Positions 35,367 to 48,569 of a stretch of DNA of 64,000 nucleotides are shown here, piece after piece; within the stretch, counting starts at the first letter, position 1, and each line of letters begins with the position of its first letter. The position numbers were made by a program, and so were the translations under genes. Origin of the DNA: Microcebus murinus (Eukaryota; Chordata; Mammalia; Primates; Cheirogaleidae); contig NC_134108.1 of assembly GCF_040939455.1 (NCBI RefSeq), positions 35,942,501-36,006,500 of the forward strand, written 5' to 3'. The notes beneath the pieces were generated by a model that searched no databases, was not told the origin of the DNA, and saw nothing but the letters and a program-made list of their open reading frames with translations.

Positions 35367-35600
35367 TTTGTATTTGCTTTCTGATCTGGAAGGGGTGGGA
35401 ATATGTCCTTTTTTCTTGAAGGTTGTAAAGTGCTTGCACTGAGGACATGGCTTGGTGCTGGAATCAATACGGCCAAGTTCCAAGAAGTACTTATACTTGA
35501 TGGAGTCTTCATGTGTTAAGTTATAGACAACAGTTGTTTCTTCCAAGAATTCAAAACACTCCGTGATAGGGCATTTGATTTCTACTTGGCCAAGTTGTAC
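35367..35600 (-). CDS. RNF217: RNF217 coding exon: end of RING1 and start of IBR
   Basis: This 234-nt exon encodes 78 residues in phase 0, from VQLGQVEIKCPITEC to SRSESKYK. The acceptor is a pyrimidine-rich tract ending CACACAG, and the donor is AAA|GTAAGC. The CPITEC pair (Cys10, Cys15) fits the last zinc ligands of RING1. CPQC (Cys52, Cys55) gives the first two ligands of the IBR domain, which continues in the next exon. Between them lies a charged linker with EETTVVYNLTHEDSIKYKY. In the minus-strand reading an in-frame Met codon at 35546 makes it look like a separate small ORF, but the open frame continues upstream to the acceptor. This is the most 5' RNF217 exon I can find in the window. 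Confidence 0.96.
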
Positions 35601-35929
35601 CTGTGTGAAAGAGCAGATGGAAGAAAAAAAAAAAACATTGGTTATTAAGTTTCTTTGTGTGTGTGTGTCTGTATGTGTATAAGCATCATTACTGCTTATT
35701 TCATGACCATGACCGCAGTAAAGGACTAACTATAATTTCTTAAGATAACATAATGAATGGTAATTGCCTTGATACCTGTATTAGGCAGTACTAAAATGTC
35801 TATCATTATATAATGTCTCCAAAACGATTTATAGGGCGTTTAAGTCTTCTCTGATCATTGTATTTGTGAACATTAATGGGCCTAAGCCACAGGCTCACCA
35901 AAGAAGCAAATTTCATCCCATCCTTCTGA

Positions 35930-36018
35930 AACTGGCAGGGTGAAACTACGTTCAGAAGACGTGCCGACTACAAGAACTGCAGGGTGAGACAGCATTTGGA
36001 CAACGTGCCAGCTGAAAG
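35930..36018 (+). repeat. Two-copy 44-45 bp imperfect tandem repeat
   Basis: Unit one (35930-35974) contains GGCAGGGTGAAACTACGTTC and GACGTGCCGACTACAAG. Unit two (35975-36018) contains TGCAGGGTGAGACAGCATTT and AACGTGCCAGCTGAAAG. The units are clearly related and relatively CpG-rich compared with the surroundings. Family unknown. Confidence 0.65.
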
Positions 36019-37299
36019 GTGTTTCGGATTTTCAGCCTCACTACAGAATGCTTCAACACTAAACTTCAGGCACGTTTTATTACTTTAAAAGGAAAAAAAG
36101 AGAGATTTTGTAAAGTATAATATCTAGTAGCTTAAAAACCATTACCAAAAATAACTGTTTCCCCTGACCCTTCCTGTCAAGAACATGAAGTAGTTTCTAT
36201 GTCAGCAAAATCACAGGAACAAGTAAGAAAATTAAGCCAACTACAACAGTGCAACACAAAACGAAAAAAAAAAAAATCCTTACGAGATTTGGTTGCTAAG
36301 GAGGTAATTTACAAAATTAATGCATGCAAAGGACCACAGAGATAGATTAGGAGAGAAGAGAGCATATACTTGAATGCTACATTTAGCATTCAGATATGGC
36401 TAGTATTAAAGATTATGGTAAAAGATTGAAGCACAAAGTGTAGACACAACTAATCTTTAAAAGATGAAGAATATGCACCACTTTGAAATAAGAGGTAGCT
36501 AGAATATTTTCCATAAGGAGTGAACATTAATTCTTTATCTTCTTGGCATCATAATCTCTTTCTGTCCTTTCTAATGTAGTAAAGGGAGGCACTCAACACT
36601 CCAAATGGAAAACAGTGCTAAATCTTTCTTTTCCGCTTGGATGAGTCTGCCTTTCTGAGAAATCAAAACACATCCACCTGCATGAGAAAAGCACTCTATG
36701 AAGACTCAGGCAGTAATGGGAGAAAGCCACACAGTCTGGGGAAAGAAAAACATCACCACAGAGAGCCATTTAAAAAAAAAAAAAAACTAAATTCATAGTA
36801 ACTTTTAACTTTGCTCTTTATCTGGCACAAACTTGAGGAAAAGTGTTAAGAAGTTACAGGCTGAAGGATACGTGGGAATGACATGTTTAATACCAGTAAA
36901 GGACATGAGCTAAATGGATAATGAAATGGAAGAGTCTGGTTTGAATAAACCACCTTATTAGTATTGACCTGTTGAAAGTATAAATGGCTGCAGAATTTCA
37001 TGCTACTATTATACAAAACATGGGCCAGAGAGGCTTTTAAAAAATATTTGCCCAATTTTTCTACTTTTTTTGATGAGTCTGCTCACAGTGACAATCAGAT
37101 TTTATTGTTACATGTTACAGTGTTATGATGTTATTATAACCCAAATTACGATTCATAATAATTTTTTAAAAGTTATGCCTCAAGAAGAGTCCTTCTGAGA
37201 TTTTCATATAGATTAAAAACTCCTATGTACCAAAATAAGAACCTGGCTTAATGAAGTATATAACTAAGACATGTGAAAAATGATTAAATGTTTCCTCTT

Positions 37300-38006
<707 letters not shown>

Positions 38007-38011
38007 CATTC

Positions 38012-38620
38012 TGTTGACATTTATCAAGCCCAATTCTGAGCCAGGTACTTCGTTAGGTGTTGATGCTTTGCAGGTGCCTATCAGTAATAGGCAATCAGGA
38101 CACAAAGAGGTGAGTGCAGGGTATCACGGGAGGATACAGGGAAATGGCAACCTCGAACTTGGTAGGTTCAGAAGAAGCTTCCTAGAAGAAGTGAGGTTTC
38201 AAGTGAGACCTTAAGATTTGTAGGACTTAGCCAAACAAGGGTAAAGGTGTTCCAAGCACACGGAAAAGACAACATAGGCAAAGGCCTGGTGGTAATAAGA
38301 GAACAGAACACACTAACACAACCCAAATGGACCAACTTATATAGTGCCAAATGCACCTGCATCTGAACTTAAAGATCCCAGCCCTGGGGTGGGGTGCTTA
38401 AAGATGAGCAGTAAGCCTGGGCCACAAAGTGTGCATATGGAAAGATGAGGCTGTGCAGAGGAGCTTGGACCAGAGCACAAGAGCACAATATGAAAGTGTC
38501 ATAGGAGTCTGAACTTTTTCCTATAAAAATAGAAAAGTATTCAGTTTTCAGCATGTGAAAGAGCTTCTTTTCATCCCACAAAAAAGTGGTTCATTTGGGC
38601 CACCTTGAGAAGCTCTTATT
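38012..38620 (-). repeat. LINE-2-like fragment, antisense
   Basis: GTTGACATTTATCAAGCCCA, GAGCCAGGTACTTCGTTAGG, then AGTGAGGTTTCAAGTGAGAC, GCAAAGGCCTGGTGGTAATA and AGCCTGGGCCACAAAGTGTG follow the antisense L2 pattern. It starts right after the piggyBac-like element. Confidence 0.5.
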
Positions 38621-38629
38621 AATTGGGGA

Positions 38630-38750
38630 GCAGTAGCACACTTTAGTGGTTAAAAGCCTGAATTTTTCCTCCCAAGTCAGTGTCTGAATCCAGCTTCCCT
38701 CACCTATGAGTTTATTTATTTTAACTATATAAATGGTAACAATGGAAGCA
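38630..38750 (+). repeat. MIR SINE fragment
   Basis: TTTAGTGGTTAAAAGCCTGA, TCAGTGTCTGAATCCAGCTT and CTATATAAATGGTAACAATG are MIR-like in order. Confidence 0.55.
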
Positions 38751-39719
38751 GCAATTTCACAGCCACCCACGAATAGTCAGATCTTATGGAATGGAATGTA
38801 GTTTAGGGACTAGACCAACCCAAGGCAGCGCAGTGGGACAGGCTGTCTTGCTACTCCTTTAGTAGTGGGTGTTCATTATTCCATCACATTGGGACATCAT
38901 CCAACACCCAACCAAGCACCTTGTCTTGTACTTCAGAGTTTCTCAAATCTGTTTGCAAGCCTTTCTTTTTTCCTGTAGAACATATTACTTCCTCTTGCTT
39001 TCATACTCTCTGTATTGACTATGCCATACCTTCTCTTCTTTCTCAAAGTTCCAAAACCTCTCCCCTACTATACTGAGCCCATGACCTCATATTTTATTGA
39101 ACACATAGCAGCAATCAGATGCATATTCCCATATTTTCCCACTGTCAACTCTACCAATCAATATCTGTCCCTATCTTTTCTGTCTTCCCTCCTTGTACAG
39201 TATAGGACAGGAGACAGGACAATTGCATATGAGGTTCTTAAAATGTTAGTTGAGAATTCAAGTTTCCTGGCCCACTCAAGATCTACAGAATTTGAATCAC
39301 TGCTGGTAAACCAGTAATTGGCAGTTTGAAACAATTACTCATACATGTCTTTCAATTACTCATACTTCTTCATACTAATGTTATCTTCTTTTTCACAATA
39401 TAGTGTTTCTCGTGACTTGTGCAATCTTTTGGCCTCTACATGTATGTATTTTTCAGACTAATTTCCTCAAACGATCACTAGTAAGCAAGTAATCATGATT
39501 AAGAGGAGTGTATTTATTTAACAAGGTATATATTCCATTAATTGAAGAATGCCTTTTAAAAATACATTTTAATATCTTAAAAGTCAAGATTGTTTTATAA
39601 TCAGTATTTGCTAGCATTGTACCATGGTTTAATTTACAGTGTTTTTACTTTCTTGGTGGCACATAATCTAATACTGCATCCTACAACTGATCCCATCTTA
39701 GATTTCCAGTGAAATGTGG

Positions 39720-40380
39720 TTTTTACCAGTTAGACACTATGATGAACTTATGGAGAGTTGAGAGGAGACAGACACGTAGGGCTTCCACTGGAGGAAATGG
39801 ATGATAAACAAGTAAAAACACAAGGCAGATGGTAACCTGTGTTATGAAGGAACTACAGGGCAGGTATCTCTGAGGAAGTGACAGCTTGAGCTGAGAAGTA
39901 AAGGGCCTGTCATGCAGAGAACTTGGGGAAGGGACCACAAACAAAGGAAACAATGACAATGGCCCAGAGCATAAGGTCCCTAATATGCCTGTGTTCAGAG
40001 CACGGAACTGAGTGACCCAAACACATCCCAAGTGAGGGAGAGAATGGTATGAGATGAAGTTGGAGAGTAAGGTGGGAGACAGATCAGACAGGCCTTCCTG
40101 GCCATGATAAGAAGTCTGGATTGTATTTTAAGTTCACTATGAATCACTGGTTTTAAAAGTAGGAGGGACATGGCCTGATTTACATTAAAACAAATCATTC
40201 AGGCTCTTCTTAGAGAATGGAGTGTAGAGGAACAAAAATGAAGCTTGGGAGAACAATGGCAGTCTGGATTGCAGTCACTATCTCGACCAGTGACATATGG
40301 CCACGACAGCTGCCCAGGCGGTAGATGACAGACAACTCAACTATGCAGCAAGTGGTGGCTAGATGTGGCTTGTATTTGGG
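39720..40380 (-). repeat. LINE-2-like copy, antisense
   Basis: Contains TATCTCTGAGGAAGTGACAG, GAGCTGAGAAGTAAAGGGCC, GACAGGCCTTCCTGGCCATG and GGGACATGGCCTGATTTACA, the antisense L2-type pattern also seen at 15940-16920. The 102-residue minus-strand ORF over it is repeat-derived. Confidence 0.5.
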
Positions 40381-40394
40381 AAGTGAAACCAATG

Positions 40395-41275
40395 AAATTC
40401 TTAAAATTTACAAATGAAAATTATACATATTTATGGTTTTGAAATATGTTGTAGAACAGTTATATCAAGCTAGGTAACATATGCATTACCTCAAGTACTA
40501 TTTTTTTGTGGTGAGAACACTTAAAATTTATTCTCTTGGCAATTTTCAAGCTCACAAATACAATATTGTTACCTATAGTCACCATGTTGTACAACAGATC
40601 TCTTGAATGTATTCTTCCTTACCGAAATTCTGTATCTTTTGACCAACATCTCCCCAATGCCTCCCCCAACCCAGTCCCTGCTAACTACCATGCTACTCTG
40701 CTTCTATGAGTTCAGCTTTGTATGATTCCATATATAAGTGAGATCATGTGGTACCCAGGCTCATCCATGTTGTCACAAATAACAGGATTTCCTTCCTTCC
40801 CTTTTAAGGCTGGATAGTATTTCACTGTGTATATATATCACATTTTCTTTATTCATGCATCTATTGATGGACATTTAGGTTGTTTCCATATCTTGCTTAT
40901 TGTGAACAATGCTGCAATGAATATGGGAATGCAGGTATCTCTTCAATAAACTAATTTCATTCCCTTTGGGTAACATGTAGTACTGGGATTGCTGTATAAT
41001 ATGGTAATTCTATTTTAAATTTTTGGGGGCTCCTCCATACTGCTTTCCATAATGTCTGCACTAGTTTATAATCCCACCAACAAAGGTTCTCTTTTCTTTA
41101 CATCCTTCCCAACACTTATCTTTTATCTTTTTGATAATTAGCCATCCTCACAGGTATAAAATAATATCTCACTGTGGCTTTAATTTGCATTTCCCTAATG
41201 ATTAGTGATGGTAAGCACTTTTTCATATACTTTTTAGCCATTTGTATGTCTTCTTTTAAGTGTAACCAATGAGAT
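40395..41275 (-). repeat. LINE-1 3' part, antisense
   Basis: CCATGTTGTACAACAGATCT, CTATGAGTTCAGCTTTGTAT, TGTGAACAATGCTGCAATGA, ATGTCTGCACTAGTTTATAA and TGCATTTCCCTAATGATTAG are standard antisense L1 ORF2/3' UTR phrases in continuous order. Confidence 0.85.
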
Positions 41276-41599
41276 TTGGTGATTAAGTAAAGAGAGGAAA
41301 TCAAGGGTTATTTTAGTTTTTTGACGTAAATAGCTTGATGACTGGTGCTACTTACTGAAAATTTTCTAATTAAATATAGTTTACACGAGTATATGAAATT
41401 TGCTGAAAATTTTTCACTGAAAATTTTTTACAATAATAAGAACAAAGATCATTAATACATCCAAAAAAAATCATACTGAGCTTCTACAATACAACAGGCC
41501 CATGACACAAAGTAGACTAAGGCATGAATCCTGTCTTCATGGAACTTGAGAATGTAGCAATTAAAGTAGTGTTGATATCCTCTTCCTGTAACTTGGGAT

Positions 41600-41900
41600 T
41601 CGATGATACTAAAATCATTTAATATTTATCGAATGTTTTTAAAACTTTTTATTAGGGATAATTATAAACATACACAAATGTTGGCAGCTTGGTATTATAA
41701 ATCTTTAAATAGCCATTCTCCAGTTTAAACAATTGTCAACTTATGGTCAATGTGCCCTGTCGCATATGGCCCTCCCATATTATTTTGAAGCAAACACCAG
41801 ACATCATGTCATTTCATTCATAAATACTTCTGTATGGGTCTAAAAAAATAAGAATTTAAAAAAAAAATAACCATGATACTATATATCTCCCCAAATGTCA
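41600..41900 (-). repeat. Old LINE-1 fragment (L1ME-like)
   Basis: ATTTTGAAGCAAACACCAGA and CATCATGTCATTTCATTCAT resemble a well-known phrase of old L1 elements in this orientation. Confidence 0.5.
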
Positions 41901-42469
41901 ATTTTTTAGTATCTAGTTAACATTTTAAATGACATGTCATCTAATTTCTGTTCACAGGATTATATGTACTTAATATACTTAAAGATACTTTGCAGTTCTG
42001 TGTTTTCAATGCTAATATCATTATTTATATCACTGAAAAATATGCTCTCCAATTCTTCTGAACAAGAGCATGTCCATTCTTGTAAGAAAAAATTGCTTAA
42101 CTCTAAAATAATCTACAAAGTGTTGGTATGAGACACCATTATCCACTTAACTCTCAAGCTAGATGGCTAATTTGTCACCTGGGAGAACTCAAAAGTAATT
42201 AATGACTCAGGTGAGGGAGACCTCTGGAAAAGTGGCAGATTAATTAATTAAATCCTCCAAAGAAAAGGACAGAGAAAGGTATAATTCTTGGGCTTCAAAG
42301 CTCAATTTACCAAATGTATAGCTTACGACTTTGATCTTGGTTTTAAGTATTGGTCATGATAATTTACAGGGTGCTTTGTTTTTTTGTTCACTTGATACCA
42401 GGGGATTTTAGACTTCCTCTGTTCTGAAAAATGGAAATATGTTAATACAGCAGAGAAGACAATACCATA

Positions 42470-42570
42470 ACAAAAGCAATAACAATAAGGAAACATACAA
42501 AGCACTTATTACATGCAAAACACAGTTCCATGTACTTTGTGTGCAGTAATTACTTTATAGAGAACCATAG
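42470..42570 (-). repeat. Possible MIR fragment, antisense
   Basis: AAGCACTTATTACATGCAAA and TGTGTGCAGTAATTACTTTA are MIR-like. Short and weak. Confidence 0.35.
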
Positions 42571-43014
42571 AAGCAGATGCATTTCAGATTCATTGATGTC
42601 CCCATAACTTTATTCATCAGTGATTTTATGAAAGTGGCTGTTCTACTGACACATATGCTTTTCTGTTTACTCAGCAGCTACTATAGAGCCCTATGCTAGA
42701 TGTCTTTGAATTTTTTTAAAAAATGAAAAACATCAAGCCCAAAATTCCAGAAATTTTCTCAATGCTAAGCAAGATAAATACAGAAAACCACACTTAGGCA
42801 CATCAAGTAGAAGTACTAAATACCAAACACAAATAAGCAGCAACCAGAGGAAAAAGGCACATTCCCAAATAGAAAACTTCAGTAGGGTGCTTTTGTTGGT
42901 AAATTGTTGTTTATAAACCACCCAGTTTATGGTATAATATTTTGTTATAGCAGCCTCCATGGACTAAGATAAAATACTCTTGATCTAGAAAAGCAAAGTA
43001 GCAAAACTTTTTCT

Positions 43015-43740
43015 ACCAAGATACAAGGCTAATTATAAAGCTATAGGAATTATAATTGTGTGACACTGGCACAAGAATAGATAATAGCTAATAGAACAAC
43101 GGAAAAGAAAGAGTACAGAACAAAACCACTTAATATTACGGACATTATGGACATTACATGTATTGACACTATAGAGCAGTGGGAGGATGGTTTTTTCCAA
43201 AAAATTGTGTTGAGTCTCTTAAATATCCATTAAAAAATATTAGTCTTGACTCCTACCTCAAACCTGGTATTTGTAGCTAAAATATCAAAGGTGACGTAAT
43301 AAAGCCTCTAAAGATGATCGAGAAGAATATCTTTATGACCTTGAGGAAGGGAAAGATTTCTTATATCCAACATTAAAAATACCATAAAAATTTGATAAAT
43401 TGGACTAAATACAATTTAAACCTTTGTTTACCAATAGATATTGTTAAGAGAGTAGAGATGCAAAGTGTGAGAAGATATTTGTAATAAATAAATGACAAGT
43501 TTTGTGTATCTAGAAAATATAAAAAGAATTCCTCCAAAATGGTAAGAAAAGTGCAGACAACCAACCCAACAGAAAAATGGTCAAGAGACTTAACAGGTAA
43601 CTTCACAACAGATGATGTCCAAATGACCAGTAATATGAAAGTGTGTTCAACTTCATGATCATTAGAGAAAAGCACATTAAAATCACAGTGACATGTCATT
43701 TTGAAAGAAAAGAGTTCTCACAGTACTTAAAGATTCACTA
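43015..43740 (+). repeat. Old LINE-1 ORF2 3' remnant, sense
   Basis: TAATTATAAAGCTATAGGAA, GTGACACTGGCACAAGAATA, CAACAGAAAAATGGTCAAGA and CTTCATGATCATTAGAGAAA correspond to the L1 ORF2 C-terminal region in sense order, with many indels and stops. Confidence 0.75.
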
Positions 43741-44129
43741 AAATAATATTTAAATAGTTAAAATAATAACTATATTATTAATGTGGTATTAATGCTTTAT
43801 GAAACCAGTCCAAATGTATTTTTCTGCATCTAATCACCTTTTAAATTACTTAAACTTCTTTCTTCCTTCCTTACTATTGGAATTTTCATGCTCCCTTATC
43901 CACTTATGGAAATTTAAAAATTTTTAACTCAGTTTCTTAAATAAGGTCATAAATTCTCATAGTTCAAAAACAAAACCGTACAAAGTAGATATACAACTAA
44001 CAAGTTTCTCTTACAACTGTCTTCTTTTCTCCACTCATTCCACAAAATGGCTGCTGTTTCCTTCCAGAAACATTTTAAATGTATACAAGAAATGCAAATA
44101 TATTTATTTTGTCCCCCTTTTAACCGAAA

Positions 44130-44620
44130 TGTTAGCAAATGATGTTCACTTGGCTGCCTTTACTTAACAATATATTTTGGAGATATTTTCACATCACCAT
44201 GCAATGAGAAAGTATAATGCCTTTTTCCTCTGGCTTGCTTCTTATTACTTTGTGTTTGGTATTTGGCACTTTTACTTGATGTGCCTAAGTGCGGTTTTCT
44301 TTGTACTGTATCTATATCGCTTAGAGTTGAAAGAATTTTCTTGTCTTTTGTTTTTAATCACTGCCTAGTATTCCACTTTACTGTAATCACTCTTATTTCC
44401 CACAGCGATGGACACTTAGATTGTTTCTAATGTTTTGCTATGTCAAATAATGCTACAATGAATAACCGTGTACATATATCATATATGCATACATGTGTCC
44501 AAGATAAATTCCCTAAATCAAAATTAAGAATCAAAAAAATTGCTAGATCACAAATGCTTGTATTTTTAATTATCAGTCCCAATTTTCCCTTCACTGGACA
44601 GTTAGTTAAACAAATTTGAA
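44130..44620 (-). repeat. Old LINE-1 3' region (L1M type), antisense
   Basis: CTAGTATTCCACTTTACTGT, CGATGGACACTTAGATTGTT and TAATGCTACAATGAATAACC, then AAGATAAATTCCCTAAATCA are the antisense L1M pattern. Confidence 0.55.
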
Positions 44621-44950
44621 ACACTGCAGTGAATATGGAAACAAAGAGGGACAGAAAAAATAATTTGTGATAAATTATGAAGCTTTATTTAGTAGGTAGA
44701 CAGCATATTCAGATTTGGGAATTCAAAAGGGCAATAAATGTTTCTTCCTTAATTATTGAAAAGAATCATAAATACAATCCTATTTTTTCCTTGAAAAACA
44801 TTTTGAGATGTATTAATAGATGGTAAGCAAACAATATTTTAGGAGTCAATAATTTATCTTGGTTCTTTGAGAAGACAACTCCTAAATTCTACTCAATCCC
44901 TAAAGAATATTAGTATGAAGGGATTTTTTGATGCAAATTACTGAATATTT

Positions 44951-45249
44951 ATTTATTTTTTTGAGACAGGGTCTCATTGTATTGCCTGGGCTTAAGTGCA
45001 GTGGCATCGTAACAGCTCATGTAACCTCAAATGCCTGGGTTCAAGCGATCCTCCTGCCTCAGCCTCTCAAGTAGCTGGGAATATAGGTATGTGCCATCCA
45101 TCACTCATGGCTAACTTTTTTTTGCATTTTTTATAGAGACAGGGTCTTGCTCTTACTCAGGCTAGTCTCAAACTCCTGTCCTCAAGTGATACCCCCTCCT
45201 TAGCCTCCCAAAGTGTTAGGATTACAGGCATGAGCTACCATGCCCAGCC
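44951..45249 (-). repeat. Alu SINE, AluJ-like, antisense
   Basis: The plus strand has GAGACAGGGTCTCATTGTAT, CAAGTAGCTGGGAATATAGG, GAGACAGGGTCTTGCTCTTA and ends AGGATTACAGGCATGAGCTA CCATGCCCAGCC. Moderately diverged and without the lemur linker. Confidence 0.9.
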
Positions 45250-45654
45250 TGAATAAACTATTTAGACTGAAAGATAAATGTGTAATATGTGCTCAGCTAA
45301 ACAGAATGAGTACATATTTATTTAACTATGATAAAATTCACTTTTTTAAAGGCAGAATTTTTAAAACAGACTAGATGTTTGATTATACTTTAGAGAGAAA
45401 AAATTTCTAAAAGAAAAAATGAATTTATTTTGTTTAAATATTCTGTACTTTCTTTTTGCATCAATCTAAATCAGATATTAAAAGTTTTTACATTCATAAA
45501 ATAAAGACAGTACACAGATACTTTATTAAAAGAACTCTAAAATGGAAATCACATACAAGATCCTGGTGCTGTTTTATGTGCTGTGTGTCCTTGAGTTCCA
45601 GGGACATATACAACTAACTATCTTGGAGATGGACTAATTCACCTTAAGTATCTC

Positions 45655-45710
45655 TTCTAGAATTTTATAATTTTATAAAATTTTAAATTTTATAAAATTT
45701 TAAATTCCAA
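45655..45710 (+). repeat. AT-rich tandem repeat
   Basis: AATTTTATAAAATTTTA-type units repeat about three times, with hairpin potential. Confidence 0.7.
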
Positions 45711-45789
45711 GGTGTGCTCTAACTTATTTACAAAAAGAACAAAGTTCTAGTAAAGCTCTCTAAAGCCACAGCTTTAGCTTAAAAAGCTA

Positions 45790-46015
45790 CAGCATGTGGC
45801 AGTTAAAAGAGTAGAGTCTAAAATCAAATTGGCTCTGCCCCTTAATCATATACTCTCCTTAATCTCTCCGTCTCCAGCATTGGTATCTGTACAACTGGGA
45901 TGAGACTATACCAATTAAATGGGGTTGATTAGAGAGGTATGAGTTAATTTATGTAAAACACTTGGAACAGTACCTGGCTGACAGGGAATACTCAATACAA
46001 GTTTGCTAATATTTA
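45790..46015 (+). repeat. MIR SINE
   Basis: GTGGCAGTTAAAAGAGTAGA, AAATTGGCTCTGCCCCTTAA, GAACAGTACCTGGCTGACAG and ATACTCAATACAAGTTTGCT follow MIR sense order. Confidence 0.7.
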
Positions 46016-46392
46016 TCTTCTTTAATATTTAGAAAGCAGCATTTCAAAAAAATTAATTTTAGAAATTAACTGTTATGCTTCCTTTTTAAGAACATTTTGA
46101 ATTCTACAATCATTCATAATTCAGTATTCCATTCATAATTCAGTGTTCTCCCTCCAAAAGCATATATTGAAAGAAATATAAATAAAAGTACATACTATAT
46201 GTACATACCTTTACGTGAAAAACACCCCCAGATTCTTATAAAGTTAACCAAGTTGGAAGTTCAGAGATATAGTTACAGAAATGTAAATATATAGTTCACA
46301 GTAGTGCAATGACATAGGAAATATTTTTAGTTGAACCAGTACCACAGGGTAATAATTAGCATTACTCTAGTGGGAGAGGAAAGCCTTAAAAA

Positions 46393-46412
46393 ACAAACAA
46401 ACAAACAAAAAA
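46393..46412 (+). repeat. (AAAC)n simple repeat
   Basis: A short run of AAAC units; a similar run lies at about 49889-49911. Confidence 0.8.
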
Positions 46413-47159
46413 CCAAACTTATATGTTCAATTTCAGTAAAAAGGAACAAGTGAAAATTTCAGGTACTAGTTTAAGAAACAACTTTAAGTTTTAAACAATT
46501 TACAGAACCCACAAGACACCTTTTATAACTTCTCTCTCCTTCTTGATGGGTCATTTTCTCCTGGCCTTTAAAATATGCAGAAATATCTTTAAAATGCCAA
46601 AAGGCAAAAGCCATTGGTGGTTTAGTTATAGAAAACAATCATAGTAAATTCACTTAACAACTCTGAAAAGTGAAATTTTACAAATACAAGGTGCTTTTTG
46701 GAAACTGGTGAGTAAGCAGACCAATGCCACTGACTCAAGCACTGGCAAATTTAAGGTAATAGATTCAGAAAAAAAAATACTGCAAAATAGACATTTTGGC
46801 CCAGAGGAGTCATCTAGCACCTACTCAGATTTGTTCCCTGTACACAACAAGGTGTTTTTTACTTTTCTCTTGGGGTCCTATAAGACGTGTTTACCCACTT
46901 TTCTTGGTAATGGATCTTCAAATACTAGAAGACAGCTACCATCTCCCTTCAGACTTTTCAAGGTAAACACACCCATTTCTCTAACTTCTTCTCACTTATT
47001 GTCTGAAGCCTTTCTTTTTTCCTAGATGTGTTGGTTTTTGAAAGTATGACACTCAGAAACCAAAGCCGTCAAGCAGGTGTGGTGTGGCTGGGAGGGAAAA
47101 CAGTGTTTCTCAACCCTAGTAAAATGAAAGAAAGAACAACAAAAAGAAAAAAAGGTTCC

Positions 47160-47250
47160 AGGAGTTATAAAGTACCAACATTAATCCAAGAAGTAGAAAA
47201 CCTGAATGAGCCAGTTACCATCGAAGACATTAGGGTATGTCTTCTTCCTA
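47160..47250 (+). repeat. Possible LINE-1 ORF2 scrap
   Basis: The frame here reads VPTLIQEVENLNEPVTIEDI, which resembles the L1 ORF2 linker between endonuclease and reverse transcriptase domains. The similarity is short, and the flanks do not continue as ORF2. Confidence 0.3.
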
Positions 47251-47299
47251 GGAAAGCCCCTATTTCCTCAGTTTTTACTTCTGTTGCCATTAAATATTC

Positions 47300-48290
47300 T
47301 ATTTTCTTACTCTCTGTGGTTTTCTCTTTTCTCATCTTGTCTATTTTTACTTTCTTTTATCCTTAAATCATGCTCTTAAAAGAGTTTATCTTTTATTTCT
47401 TAAGGTAACCAGGTTTAGGGCTTGCTTATCCTTTGCATTGCTGTTTTTGTTTTCCTTCCTTTTGGTTTTTACCTTTCATATTTTCCTCTTTCTGCTTTCA
47501 TCTGGTTTATTTTATTATTTTTCCTAATTTCTTAAGATGAATCCTAGTCCCTTTGTTTTCTGCTTTTATTCTTTAGTAATCAATATAGTTTTTGCTATGT
47601 TCCAAAAATTTGGATATGAAATGTTCTGTCATTTTCTAGGCAGTTTATAATCTGTTTTCACTTCCTCTTTAAATGTTTCTTAATTTTTATGTAATTAAAA
47701 AAATTTTTAGTAACTTTTTCCTTCTATTTATTTGCAACCTTTATTTGATTATAAATTGTGTAAGTATACTATAAAATCTTAATTTGAAAATATTAAGGTT
47801 TTTATTTCTAGACAATTAACAGGTCTTTCTTAAAAGTGTTTCTTAGACAGTACATTATATTTTTTTACTCTAATCAAGAGATGTAAGATTTAAGAATCAT
47901 ACAGATTTTTATTAAACCACAGCTTTGATGGCTTGTTCAAATAATTCCTTTATGGTCTTATTAATTATTTCTCTACCTGAACTGACTCTGAACGAGGAAT
48001 GTTAAAATCGCCTACTATAACTATTATTTTTTTCAAATTATCTTTGCACTTCCAGTAATTTTTGGTTTATATATGTAGCTGCAATACTGCCCAGTGCATA
48101 AAGGCTTATGACTCATATCTTCAGAGTCTTCTTCCTATTTGCTGTTTTTACATCCTATCTCTACTTCATCAGAAATTAATATTGCCACTTCTGCTCTCTG
48201 TTTATTGGCATTTTCCTATGGCTTTGTTCATTTCTTCTCACATCAACCTCTTAATATGTCACTTTGCTGTAAATGATTCTATGAGTTGGT
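47300..48290 (-). repeat. Old LINE-1 ORF2 remnant, antisense
   Basis: GTTAAAATCGCCTACTATAA, TTGGTTTATATATGTAGCTG and AGAAATTAATATTGCCACTT with CTGCTCTCTGTTTATTGGCA follow an antisense L1 ORF2 pattern. Highly diverged. Confidence 0.6.
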
Positions 48291-48299
48291 TTTATTCAA

Positions 48300-48520
48300 T
48301 TCAATATGCAAATATCTATTCAGTGCCTACCATGGACAAGGTACTCGACCAGCAATTCTACTATGGGGAATTTAAAGATGAAAAAACTGCTGTCTTCAAG
48401 AAGTTTCCAGTTTATCAGGGAGATAGACATGGGCATAAATAACCGCAGTTCAGACAGAGAAGCACAGGGGAGACTAATTTTGACTGTTAATGGAGGAAAG
48501 GCCTTTTAGTTAAACCAGGA
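48300..48520 (-). repeat. LINE-2 fragment, antisense
   Basis: AAATATCTATTCAGTGCCTA and CCATGGACAAGGTACTCGAC with AAGAAGTTTCCAGTTTATCA match the antisense L2 3' pattern. Confidence 0.5.
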
Positions 48521-48569
48521 AGAATGAAAAAGATCTCAATGAGATGTGGCTATCTAATGCCTCAAGTAG

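Larger units (their letters stand above)
5002..35600 (-). other. RNF217: RNF217 gene, 3' half (five coding exons and four introns)
   Basis: RNF217 is an RBR-type E3 ubiquitin ligase: RING1 recruits a charged E2, and a cysteine in RING2 takes the ubiquitin as a thioester before passing it to substrate. Published work links it to ferroportin turnover and HAX1 binding (recalled knowledge, not shown here). The exons 35600-35367, 24571-24407, 9035-8834, 6499-6428 and 5075-5002 have AG acceptors and GT donors. Phases join cleanly (0, 0, 1, 1), giving 747 nt, 248 residues plus TAA, with no frameshift or internal stop. Domain order is RING1 end, IBR, RING2, one membrane helix and a basic tail ending in RTGMHW. 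Recognition rests on recalled similarity to mammalian RNF217. The first exon or exons, with the start codon and most of RING1, are missing, so this is a partial gene. It appears functional. Its promoter is outside the window. Confidence 0.95.

Noticed and set aside
46708..47366. Two adjacent plus-strand ORFs of 105 and 112 residues
   Set aside because: No family recognised. Only a short L1 ORF2-like scrap appears, the frames break between the ORFs, and the 3' part is low-complexity pyrimidine-rich DNA.
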